This document shows, one piece after another, positions 30,511 to 36,651 of a DNA stretch of 36,651 nucleotides. Under the pieces are notes generated by a model that was not told where the DNA came from, searched no databases, and saw only the letters and a list, made by a program, of their open reading frames with translations. Every line of letters starts with the position of its first letter. Within the stretch, counting starts at the first letter, position 1. The stretch covers positions 1 through 36,651 of the IMG/VR virus record IMGVR_UViG_3300030427_000104, one strand, 5' to 3'. Source of the stretch: a virus. Both the position numbers and the translations under genes were made by a program.

Positions 30511-30577
30511 TAATTAGTCCTCCTTATGCTTCGCTTAAAGAACATTATTGTTCACTAACTTAAATTAACAGGTTACT

Positions 30578-30796
30578 TTATCCACACTTACTCCAACCAC
30601 AAACTAAACAATGCATACAAGCGCTGGCCCTGACGGTTTTACCTCCGCACTCCTCGCACCCAAGACCTTCTCGGTGGTAGAAGCAAGCTCCCTTCCAGTC
30701 CGGATGGTTCGCCTGTTTTGTAGCTATACAATTTCGCACGTCGAAGTCGAGTTTGATTTCTTGGTTAGAGCAGAATTTACCGTTGCACTTTTGCAT
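30578..30796 (-). CDS. 72-residue zinc-ribbon protein resembling the NrdJ tail
   Basis: Begins MQKCNGKFCSNQEIKLDFDV; the C-terminus GCEECGGKTVRASACMHCLV then CGWSKCG has the CxxC...CxxC and final 'CG-SKCG' seen at the end of class II ribonucleotide reductases, but no catalytic part is present. ATG 30796 has GGGGG upstream and is chosen over the ATG at 30829. It overlaps the Cys-rich 45-residue gene by 20 bases in another frame. It may be a free zinc adaptor; this is inference from motif likeness only. Confidence 0.6.
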   Translation of the reverse strand: MQKCNGKFCSNQEIKLDFDVRNCIATKQANHPDWKGACFYHREGLGCEECGGKTVRASACMHCLVCGWSKCG

Positions 30797-30914
30797 TTTG
30801 GCCCCCGATCCGCACCCATCGGCACTCATCGATTCGAACGTAATCGCATTTACCCTTTTCTACACAAGTCTCGCATTGACAAGCTTGTCCTTTGCATTTG
30901 CGACATTTACACAT
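30777..30914 (-). CDS. 45-residue Cys-rich (metallothionein-like) protein
   Basis: MCKCRKCKGQACQCETC holds six cysteines within the first 17 residues, with two more at 23 and 31. AAAGGAG lies 6 bases before the ATG, a strong site, and the codons stay open to a TAA at 30777. It overlaps both neighbours (55 and 20 bases) in other frames. The cysteine density suggests metal binding. No family recognised. Confidence 0.5.
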   Translation of the reverse strand: MCKCRKCKGQACQCETCVEKGKCDYVRIDECRWVRIGGQNAKVQR

Positions 30915-31120
30915 GTTTTCTCCTTTACGTCGATTATTTCAAGTCTCTGGAGCTTGATTTCCCTGTACCTATACCAACCATAAATATTGTGGACAATATA
31001 CCTAACTCGCCTTTCATCAACCTCAATTGCCTTGGATCTATCTGGGTCAAACATAAGTTTGTTATCCTCTTTGTTTTCTCCGCAGTAGAATTGGCCATTT
31101 AATACGATGAGTTGCTTCAT
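30860..31120 (-). CDS. Hypothetical 86-residue protein
   Basis: Begins MKQLIVLNGQFYCGENKEDN; mixed charge, a beta-rich start and the aromatic segment YIVHNIYGWYRYREIKL. No family recognised. ATG 31120 overlaps the upstream stop (TAATG), with GGTGGAG upstream, so the longer frame to 31156 is rejected. Its last 55 bases overlap the 45-residue Cys-rich gene. Confidence 0.55.
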   Translation of the reverse strand: MKQLIVLNGQFYCGENKEDNKLMFDPDRSKAIEVDERRVRYIVHNIYGWYRYREIKLQRLEIIDVKEKTCVNVANAKDKLVNARLV

Positions 31121-31344
31121 TATCTCCACCCCGCTCGCAGTGCGCAGGTCGTACAAGCTGCAGCTAACCCTTCAGCCTTAACAATCTCGCGTATAAGATT
31201 TGATTCCCAACATTCAACCCCGCACGTTGGGCAGGTAACTAGATTCCAGTCAGGTCTATTACCGGCATCCGGGATATTACTCTTTAACGGCATACATACA
31301 ATGCCTCCGTCCCCCGGCTTATGTGCAGTTATCTTTACGTTCAT
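31120..31344 (-). CDS. 74-residue zinc-ribbon protein
   Basis: MNVKITAHKPGDGGIVCMPL, then TCPTCGVECWESNLI and AACTTCALRAGW give two CxxC knuckles 25 residues apart, a treble-clef or zinc-ribbon. The start overlaps the upstream ASCH gene stop (31341-31344) and its own stop overlaps the next start. Likely a nucleic-acid or protein adaptor; no named family. Confidence 0.6.
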   Translation of the reverse strand: MNVKITAHKPGDGGIVCMPLKSNIPDAGNRPDWNLVTCPTCGVECWESNLIREIVKAEGLAAACTTCALRAGWR

Positions 31345-31778
31345 AGCACTACCTCAATTCCAGGCGGCATTTTCCAGTTCCAAAAGCCCTGGTCTCCCCG
31401 GGCTTGAATAGGAGATTTGAAGGGTCTTATATCTTTCCATATCCAAGCGTAACGACCTAGGGTGTAGTCACCAAGTAGCAGCTCTTCTGGGCTCAATGTT
31501 TCAATATACTGCTCAGTAATAAGTTTGCAATCCACCAGATTTCCAAACGCAAGTATATAGCCGAATGGGAGTCTCTCGAGTGAGAACGGGAATAAAAGAT
31601 TACTGATAGTCTTAATGGAATTTGGATGCATGACTTTCATGACCTCTTTAAATGGCTTCTTTGCTGCATGTATTGCAACGTCCCCTCTGACTTTGGTTGG
31701 CCAACTCCGTGTCTCATTTTTCTTGTGTTTCTCCGCTATCAATGTCGCCCATGGTTGCCATACGGTTAGCGCTCTCAC
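31341..31778 (-). CDS. ASCH-domain protein
   Basis: 145 residues. VRALTVWQPWATLIAEKHKK then NETRSWPTKVRGDVAIHAAK is the typical opening of ASCH (PUA-like, RNA-binding) proteins, and FGNLVDCKLI and PIQARGDQGFWNW follow. ASCH proteins bind or process RNA or modified bases. GTG 31778 has AGGAGG 9 bases upstream and starts exactly at the domain; the upstream extension to 31859 would run through another gene's frame. Overlaps the preceding gene by 65 bases. Confidence 0.75.
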   Translation of the reverse strand: MRALTVWQPWATLIAEKHKKNETRSWPTKVRGDVAIHAAKKPFKEVMKVMHPNSIKTISNLLFPFSLERLPFGYILAFGNLVDCKLITEQYIETLSPEELLLGDYTLGRYAWIWKDIRPFKSPIQARGDQGFWNWKMPPGIEVVL

Positions 31779-31944
31779 TGTCCATTGCCTCCTGTCCTGC
31801 ATACATAGGGCTAATGCCCTCCTCAAACGTCTCGCAAAATCCCTCTGCGTTAATTTCAATACGTTCCTCGTTGATATTCTTCATGCAATTATCTTCCCAG
31901 TAATTTACACAATTACTGTTCGTACACATCATATTTATGGCCAT
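31714..31944 (-). CDS. Hypothetical 76-residue protein
   Basis: MAINMMCTNSNCVNYWEDNC has CxxxxC and a further Cys, then the acidic tail EAMDSESANRMATMGDIDSG. No family recognised, but the C-N-Y-W-E-x-x-C start recalls short Cys-cluster proteins of clostridial phages. ATG 31944 overlaps the upstream TAA and has GGGGTGATTG upstream. Its 3' end overlaps the ASCH gene in another frame. Confidence 0.55.
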   Translation of the reverse strand: MAINMMCTNSNCVNYWEDNCMKNINEERIEINAEGFCETFEEGISPMYAGQEAMDSESANRMATMGDIDSGETQEK

Positions 31945-32342
31945 TATTCAATCACCCCTTGCATGTAGATCAAATTGGCAAGCGCTTGCGATTTTGCGTT
32001 GTCACATAACCTCGACTTTATTCTTAACTCTGCACTTTCTTCTCCAGTTCTTAATAAAGAAGCAAGCTCACAATCATTTTCATGTCCATGAATAGTTGCA
32101 TTTCCGCAAATAGGACAAAACTTATATATGGCTCCGCCTATCCTTCCTCCGTCTTTGACAAATTGAATGTCCATAAGCATTTTTCGATACATAGCGAGCT
32201 CTTCGGCCAGGCATACATATTGGATAGAACATGCTTTACAGCAATCCCCGTTTTCGTCATTGGTTCTTCTTTGGCTGCAGCTCTCGACTTCATTCCATTG
32301 ATGCTTATTTAGCACGGCCACCACCCCCTGATTTTTAGACAA
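31944..32342 (-). CDS. 132-residue Cys-rich protein ending in a DUF3102-like peptide
   Basis: Cysteines cluster at CCKACSIQYVC (about 34-44) and FCPICGNATIHGHENDC (about 75-91), suggesting two zinc sites. The last 20 residues, CDNAKSQALANLIYMQGVIE, closely match the start region of the DUF3102-like protein at the right edge (ENNAKSQALASLSYTQ), also at DNA level. The segment looks like an acquired or shared cassette. It overlaps recU by 8 bases. Confidence 0.65.
   Translation of the reverse strand: MSKNQGVVAVLNKHQWNEVESCSQRRTNDENGDCCKACSIQYVCLAEELAMYRKMLMDIQFVKDGGRIGGAIYKFCPICGNATIHGHENDCELASLLRTGEESAELRIKSRLCDNAKSQALANLIYMQGVIE
31969..31997. repeat. Palindrome-centred repeat, copy B
   Basis: Bases 31969-31988 equal copy A. 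Bases 31977-31997 equal copy C at 36598-36618 (21 of 21). Here the element codes for the NAKSQALANL peptide at the C-terminus of the 132-residue protein. Confidence 0.85.
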
Positions 32343-32919
32343 TCCCGCTCAATAACTTGATTACGCCACCTAGTGCAGGTAGTCGATAGCTTTCCAGTTC
32401 ATCAGCCTTTACATATTTCCGACCATAAAGATCTTTCATGTCACGCCAGACTGTCCAAGGGATTCGATAAAAGGCCTGGAACCCGAAGGATACAAACACA
32501 AAGGCCAATGCTCCTAATTTGTGATGCTTTTCAAGACCGTCAAGCTGCTCCTGTGTTACTCTGCCCCGCTCAATTCGATCATGGTCTGTATGCTTGGCCT
32601 CAAATACTATTGACAGGCCTCCCTTGAGGGTGCCCTTATAGTCCGGCTGAGCTGCCTTTTCAAAGCAAGCGATAAACTTTCCAGGCTGTCTGGGTATTGG
32701 AGTGAGCACCTTCATCGGCTCCGGTGTCTTTTCAATGTGTGCGAGGTCCTTTTCGTAGTAGAAGGAACAGGCCCCGGTGATCATGTTCTCAAAATATTCT
32801 CCGACTATCTTTGACCGCTTGCCCTGAAGCTGTCGTTGTGGATCCTTGCAGCGTTTAATAGCCTCAAAAGCAGTAAGATCTTGGTATCCCTCGGCATTCT
32901 TTCGATGGTCTTTATTCAC
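32335..32919 (-). CDS. recU: RecU-like Holliday junction resolvase
   Basis: 194 residues. PDYKGTLKGGLSIVFEAKHT (catalytic D and E-x-K), RVTQEQLDGLEKHHKLGALA and FVFVSFGFQAFYRIPW follow the RecU order. It cuts four-way junctions in phage recombination or before packaging. GTG 32919 is chosen because GGAGG lies 8 bases upstream, while the earlier GTG 32928 sits inside that site. The upstream stop of the DUF4406 gene overlaps the ribosome site. The gene name is by family; host RecU is distinct. Confidence 0.85.
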   Translation of the reverse strand: MNKDHRKNAEGYQDLTAFEAIKRCKDPQRQLQGKRSKIVGEYFENMITGACSFYYEKDLAHIEKTPEPMKVLTPIPRQPGKFIACFEKAAQPDYKGTLKGGLSIVFEAKHTDHDRIERGRVTQEQLDGLEKHHKLGALAFVFVSFGFQAFYRIPWTVWRDMKDLYGRKYVKADELESYRLPALGGVIKLLSGIV

Positions 32920-32924
32920 TCGGC

Positions 32925-33276
32925 TCACCTCCGGGAATTACTATGTTTTAACATCATCTCTCCATATATCTCCACGGCATCTCGGACAGATATTCCTAAC
33001 TTTTTGGCTAACTCCATCTTGGCCTTCATTCCTTCGCTTGGATTTTGAATGCCATAAACCCATACTTCTTTACATTTTTTTAGAATCTCTGTATCTAGCT
33101 CCATTCCAAGCTTGCGTTCATGCGGTATACGATCATCGAGAAATTGAGTAAAGTAAATATGTGTGGCGAGCGGTACGACTCCGAATTCTACGGCCTCTCG
33201 GCAGTACGCCTGTGCCTTCCGGATATTCCGCTCGAGATCTCCTCTGAGCGGGCTGCATATATATAAGTCGCTTCAT
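32925..33276 (-). pseudogene. DUF4406 / deoxyribosyltransferase-like gene broken near its start
   Basis: ATG 33276 has a perfect AGGAGG site and starts MKRLIYM in a frame that then goes astray. The other frame reads ICSPLRGDLERNIRKAQAY, THIYFTQFLDDRIP, EVWVYGIQNPSEGMKAKMEL, the DUF4406 family core, open to a TGA at 32925 but with no start codon (a TGA precedes it by five codons). The break lies in an AT run at 33257-33265: one more TA would restore MKRLIYICSP. Products of this family act on nucleosides. The rest looks intact, so the change is recent, reversible, bypassed by frameshifting, or a sequencing error. Confidence 0.8.
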
Positions 33277-33301
33277 GGCTGGTTCCTCCTCGATTAGTAA
33301 A

Positions 33302-33736
33302 TTAAGTTGAGCTGTCACCGTTATCATGGATATTTCCAATGACCTCAAGCCATCCTTCATCACCGAAACTATTTACATAGTGCCAAAGTGTTGTTGCCGT
33401 ATCTGTGGATTCATCCTCCCCAACTACCAAAAACATACTATCGGCAAATGTCACAACTAACGTGCTGTTTCCATATTCTCCTGGCAATATGTCTCCCTCA
33501 AAGATCTTTGTGCCATCATTTAATTCTCGTCCAGCAAATTCCCCAACAGTTTCAGGGACAACCTCCCACTCTTCCACTGGCTCTCCATTTGCATAAGCAG
33601 TTTGGTTTATTGGTGATATAAAACACCTAACAGGCTTTGATGGATTGCTCTCGTGGTTAAAATAATACAAGCAACCAACCACCCACTCGCCATTGTCGAT
33701 CCGTTTGCCACGGAACTCAATCTTTCTACTGCTCAT
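33302..33736 (-). CDS. YopX-family protein
   Basis: 144 residues. KIEFRGKRIDNGEWVVGCLY, TVGEFAGRELNDGTKIFEGD and EGWLEVIGNIHDN follow the YopX pattern common in Firmicute phages. Function unknown. The ATG overlaps the upstream TGA (ATGA). Confidence 0.88.
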   Translation of the reverse strand: MSSRKIEFRGKRIDNGEWVVGCLYYFNHESNPSKPVRCFISPINQTAYANGEPVEEWEVVPETVGEFAGRELNDGTKIFEGDILPGEYGNSTLVVTFADSMFLVVGEDESTDTATTLWHYVNSFGDEGWLEVIGNIHDNGDSST

Positions 33737-33990
33737 TCAATCGCCCCCAGCATCTCTAGCGCTGCCTCTCTGTAAAAATCATCATCTAGGGATTCCACTG
33801 CTTCTACGATTTCTTCTAAGTTTTCGTCATCTGGATATGCTTCTTCCATTTGGCTAACGAGGTTCTTTTCCTTACTGATACAAGGCCCGTTTTTCTTCCA
33901 TACGCCCATAGTCAACGTAAAATCTTGTCCTCTGAAATTTAAGGTTGATGTCTCAATTCCGTTTCCCCAAACCTTTGAATATTTAGCCAT
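33733..33990 (-). CDS. Hypothetical 85-residue protein
   Basis: Begins MAKYSKVWGNGIETSTLNFR and is acidic at the end (DDENLEEIVEAVESLDDDFY). No family recognised. It overlaps both neighbours (8 and 4 bases), so it is part of the coupled early operon. Confidence 0.65.
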   Translation of the reverse strand: MAKYSKVWGNGIETSTLNFRGQDFTLTMGVWKKNGPCISKEKNLVSQMEEAYPDDENLEEIVEAVESLDDDFYREAALEMLGAIE

Positions 33991-34387
33991 CCCGCTTCCT
34001 CCTTAGCTCCTCCATCCTCCGGTTAGTCCAGCTGTTTACATGCTCGAAATAGAACGCTTTCCCGCACTCTGGACAACATGGCAACATTTCTTTTCCACGG
34101 TAATGACTTTCTAAATTGCGAAACACAAGCAGCCATGGCTTATAGTCAGCTATTTCCCTTCGTTGCCTAAGAAGTCTCTCCACTTCATCTTGGAGTCGTT
34201 CGTAATGTCGTGCTAAGCCGTATATTGCGTCATATGGGTCAACTCTCGAACCGCATTTAGTACAATGAACTTCCCGATTATCGGTATCAATAACGTAATT
34301 AGGTGTCCCACATTTGCATCGTTTGCCGATGTTACGGTTGATGCGTAGGACCTCAAGCTGGACTACTTTTTCAGGAAGTTCATTCAT
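33983..34387 (-). CDS. 134-residue protein with two zinc ribbons
   Basis: CKCGTPNYVIDTDNREVHC with CTKCGS (about 24-47) and CCPECGKAFYFEHVNSW (about 108-124) give two zinc knuckles joined by a helix rich in Arg and Glu (ARHYERLQDEVERLLRQRRE). Found in other Firmicute phage early regions; function unknown. ATG 34387 is preceded by AGGTGG; it follows SSB by 15 bases. Confidence 0.65.
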   Translation of the reverse strand: MNELPEKVVQLEVLRINRNIGKRCKCGTPNYVIDTDNREVHCTKCGSRVDPYDAIYGLARHYERLQDEVERLLRQRREIADYKPWLLVFRNLESHYRGKEMLPCCPECGKAFYFEHVNSWTNRRMEELRRKRDG

Positions 34388-34402
34388 TTAGTCCACCTCC
34401 AC

Positions 34403-34801
34403 CTAGAATGGGATATCGTCGTCAGCAATATTAACTTCATGCCCATATGAACTAGCTCCACCAGTGCTTCCGCTTCCACTGTCCTTCGGGCTTAAGAAAC
34501 GGACGTTTTCTGCAATAACCTCTGTAACCCAACGCTTTTGATCGTCTTGAGCGGTATATGATCGTACCTGAATCCGTCCATCAACCGCAGCCAGTTTACC
34601 CTTAGCCAGATAATTGGCACAGAGCTCGGCAAGCTGTCGATAGACTACACAATTAATAAAGTCGGTATCTCTTTCTCCCTGAGCATTTTTGAAATTGCGA
34701 TCAATGGCCAAGGTGAAATTACAAACCGCAATCCCGTTCGGAGTGTAGCGTAACTCAGGATCCTTCGTTAGCCGACCAATTAAAACGACTCGATTTAACA
34801 T
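34403..34801 (-). CDS. ssb: Single-stranded DNA-binding protein
   Basis: 132 residues. [20 protein letters not shown] (OB-fold start), [20 protein letters not shown] and the acidic C-terminal tip DDDIPF. It protects single strands and recruits partners at replication. GAGGTG site upstream of the ATG. It follows the replisome organiser gene with 11 bases between. Confidence 0.95.
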   Translation of the reverse strand: MLNRVVLIGRLTKDPELRYTPNGIAVCNFTLAIDRNFKNAQGERDTDFINCVVYRQLAELCANYLAKGKLAAVDGRIQVRSYTAQDDQKRWVTEVIAENVRFLSPKDSGSGSTGGASSYGHEVNIADDDIPF

Positions 34802-34812
34802 GCATTTTCACC

Positions 34813-35766
34813 TCATAGATAAAAATCATCGTAATTCGTATTTTTTCTAGGCACTAGGTTTTTAGGCATATTCCCCGGATCCTTATTTCGTTTGTGCTCT
34901 TTTTGGCTTTTACGTTCAGCCTCTCGAGCTTCAATATTGGCCACGGTCAGGACTCCTGCTTCTCTCCAGTCAGTCAAAACCCTGCGAAGGTAGAACATGT
35001 TCCGGACATCTGCATCAAGGCAGCGCTTTAGTCCCTCGATGACTACTGCATCCGGATCTGGACTTCCTCGTGAAAAGAACTCGTCACACCAGGCAAGAAT
35101 TGCGTCAGACTCACCCTTTGGTATCAATCTCCCCCAATTCTTTTGAGCCCAGTCGACTGCTTTGGTGCCGATAGCCATGGATACGGCTTTGCTCGATTCG
35201 TTCACGGTATGAGGCGTTTCGTTCGCGGTTTGTGGTATTTCTGGTACAGCATCCTCGGTATCGTTCACAGTTATCACGATTTCCTCGCGCGCGTTGTCGT
35301 TGTTGTTAATATCTAATTCTGTATCTGTATCTCCTTCTTTCTCTTTATCTTCTTCTATAGCGTTTCCCTTGTGTTTAACTGGCGTTACATCGGCGTTACT
35401 CTTTTTGCTCCGACATTTACTTACTCGTTTTGCGACCTCTTCTGGCTTATCGGATGGTTTTTCATATTGCCTGTCATCAAAATGCGTTACAGTGATAATT
35501 CCGTCCTGATCAACGTCAATCATGCGAAGTTTTTCGAACTTATTAATACAGGAAGTAAAATCTTCGATACTAATAAACAGAGCCCTGGCTATTCCTTCAA
35601 CTGGATAAGCTAGTCCTACGTCGATACATATAACGCCCCTAACTTTTGACTCAGCTGATAAACAAAGAATGTTTATCCAAGTCCTAAATTCCAAATCGCT
35701 TAGGGCCTGCATCTTTGGATCGGTTCGTATTTCGGTATGGAGTTTAAGCCAGGGCAGTCTTGCCAT
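34813..35766 (-). CDS. Phage replisome organiser (DnaD-like)
   Basis: 317 residues. The N-terminus MARLPWLKLHTEIRTDPKMQ with RVSKCRSKKSNAD linker is the phage replisome-organiser winged helix. A long acidic Asn/Glu-rich linker follows, and the C-terminal segment FYLRRVLTDWREAGVLTVAN resembles the DnaB2/DnaD domain. It probably opens the origin and loads helicase. ATG 35766 has GGAGG upstream; the longer frame to 35808 is rejected. No helicase loader is visible in the window. Confidence 0.8.
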   Translation of the reverse strand: MARLPWLKLHTEIRTDPKMQALSDLEFRTWINILCLSAESKVRGVICIDVGLAYPVEGIARALFISIEDFTSCINKFEKLRMIDVDQDGIITVTHFDDRQYEKPSDKPEEVAKRVSKCRSKKSNADVTPVKHKGNAIEEDKEKEGDTDTELDINNNDNAREEIVITVNDTEDAVPEIPQTANETPHTVNESSKAVSMAIGTKAVDWAQKNWGRLIPKGESDAILAWCDEFFSRGSPDPDAVVIEGLKRCLDADVRNMFYLRRVLTDWREAGVLTVANIEAREAERKSQKEHKRNKDPGNMPKNLVPRKNTNYDDFYL

Positions 35767-35808
35767 CCTTATTCCTCCTGACAGGAAAACTAAATTGAAA
35801 TGCAACAA

Positions 35809-36651
35809 TCACAGCCGCTCAGACATTTTACCGATTAGCCCAACTACTGCATTTTTGTACTTCCCGCGCGCTTCGGCATCGATCTCCTCTAATACACTGA
35901 GAATATCCTTGAATCCATTTACTAACGAGTCGAAATGAAGTTTAAATCGAATAGTCGAAGTATCAACTGGTTGAGATCCCTTAGCCTTGAGTTCCTTGTT
36001 TTTCTCCCTCAACTCGTGAAGTTCTCGTTCTACCTCTTCAGGCACTTTATCGACGGCTGGTGCAGCTGTGACTTCAATAGGATCCTTGAGTTGTCCCTCT
36101 AACTCTGCGATTCTTTCAAGTGAAAATGCGAGCTCGCTATTCGCTTTTACAAGCGAGTTACTTAGGAGTTCAATATCCTCGGTATTCCCGGAATACTCCG
36201 CTTCATCTAGCGACTTTTTAGTTTCGGAAATAGATAATTCCAACCGCTCGATCTCTTTCTTAGATTTCTCCTTTTCCTCTTTGAGATCATCCCGGAGCTT
36301 CTCAGTTGCAGCTTCAGCGACCTGCTTCTCCGACTCTGCTTTTTGCTTTTCATCAAGATATTTCTGGGCTTCTTTAAACCGTGTCTTCGCTAATCCCTGG
36401 GCTTCATCGACAAGCTTCTTATCCTTTTCCCAACCTGCCTCGACTTCCTTAAGCTTAGCCTCGAGTTCTTGCTTGTCCTTGATCACCTGCTGCAGTTCCC
36501 GAGTAGACTTGCTATGAATGTCGTGCTCCTCAATAAACGCTTCCCGCTCTTCCATGGGAATCCCCATCATCAAAACGGCCTGAGTGTAACTCAAACTGGC
36601 AAGCGCTTGCGATTTTGCATTGTTCTCACAGAACATGTTCAGTTGGCTCGT
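35809..36651 (-). CDS. DUF3102-like protein, 5' part beyond the window
   Basis: The frame is open to the right edge, so the true start is outside. The visible part begins TSQLNMFCENNAKSQALASL and continues SYTQAVLMMGIPMEEREAFI, matching the C-terminal part of the DUF3102 family, then a 170-residue coiled coil. DUF3102 proteins occur in early regions of Firmicute phages, function unknown. An internal ATG (36636) lies in the family core and is not a real start. It contains repeat copy C. Confidence 0.75.
   Translation of the reverse strand, partial: TSQLNMFCENNAKSQALASLSYTQAVLMMGIPMEEREAFIEEHDIHSKSTRELQQVIKDKQELEAKLKEVEAGWEKDKKLVDEAQGLAKTRFKEAQKYLDEKQKAESEKQVAEAATEKLRDDLKEEKEKSKKEIERLELSISETKKSLDEAEYSGNTEDIELLSNSLVKANSELAFSLERIAELEGQLKDPIEVTAAPAVDKVPEEVERELHELREKNKELKAKGSQPVDTSTIRFKLHFDSLVNGFKDILSVLEEIDAEARGKYKNAVVGLIGKMSERL
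36590..36622. repeat. Palindrome-centred repeat, copy C
   Basis: CTCAAACTGGCAAGCGCTTG (36590-36609) then CGATTTTGCATTG. Matches copy B over 36598-36618 exactly and copy A over most of its length. Here it codes for the NAKSQALASL peptide of the DUF3102-like protein. Confidence 0.85.

Noticed and set aside
30540-30553. GAACA-TTAT-TGTTC palindrome as a second LexA box
   Set aside because: The GAAC and GTTC halves are six bases apart rather than four, and it lies between co-directional genes without a clear promoter.
33133-33363. Minus-strand 76-codon frame around MKRLIYMQPAQRR
   Set aside because: After the first six codons it is the out-of-frame reading of the DUF4406 gene; the family core is in the neighbouring frame.
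36631-36640. GAACATGTTC as a LexA box
   Set aside because: Only two bases between halves, and it is inside the DUF3102-like coding region.

Overview
The window is almost entirely an integrated temperate phage (prophage) of a spore-forming, low- to mid-GC Firmicute, most likely a Clostridia or Negativicutes host. That reading rests on strong Gram-positive Shine-Dalgarno sites (AGGAGG type), a Spo0E-like sporulation phosphatase, a Gram-positive LexA-type box, RinA-like, RecU, YopX and XhlA proteins, and Firmicute-style phage gene families. The species cannot be named from the sequence. No tRNA, rRNA, CRISPR array or insertion sequence was seen.

Right to left (minus strand, the direction of most transcription): 36651-32335 is an early/replication block (DUF3102-like protein cut by the window edge, DnaD-type replisome organiser, SSB, zinc-ribbon protein, YopX, a frame-broken DUF4406 gene, RecU). 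32342-29519 is a dense run of small Cys-rich proteins, with an ASCH-domain protein, and ends in an HNH protein. 29473-27919 holds a ParB-like protein whose fused methyltransferase has lost its catalytic middle, then a RinA-like late activator. A terminator and a probable late promoter lie at 27690-27795. 27625-19932 is a lambda-type head module: small and large terminase, gpW, portal, ClpP-type protease, decoration protein, gpE-type capsid and connector genes. 19932-8410 is a P2-type contractile tail: completion proteins, sheath, tube, a frameshifted assembly chaperone, tape measure, X, D, V, U, W, J, I and fibre. The virion is therefore predicted to be a myovirus with a lambda-like capsid and a P2-like tail.

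Between tail and lysis (8156-4146) is an accessory block: a ribbon-helix-helix regulator with palindromic operators, a DUF6338-like membrane protein, and a divergent cassette with an XRE repressor on minus and three genes on plus ending in a tyrosine recombinase. 3995-2714 is the lysis module (XhlA-like protein, amidase, holin). Beyond it (2647-1) lie a plus-strand membrane protein, two small XRE regulators, and a minus-strand operon whose first gene is a Spo0E-like phosphatase. That operon's promoter is overlapped by a perfect 12-4-12 palindrome with a GAAC-N4-GTTC core, the LexA (SOS) box pattern. The left 300 bp hold a small hypothetical gene and, close by, a strong candidate promoter driving a 24-residue peptide.

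Points of most interest: possible SOS control of an anti-sporulation protein; the methyltransferase-deleted ParB protein; a DUF4406 gene broken at an AT-repeat; a 20-bp palindrome-centred repeat present three times in unrelated contexts; a canonical U-UUU-UUA frameshift site in the tail chaperone; and an integrase cassette lying inside the late region rather than at a phage end. Several real small genes were found by reading the sequence for ribosome-binding sites: 930-1091, 4902-5063, 6267-6401, 7698-7874, 7986-8156 and 30777-30914.
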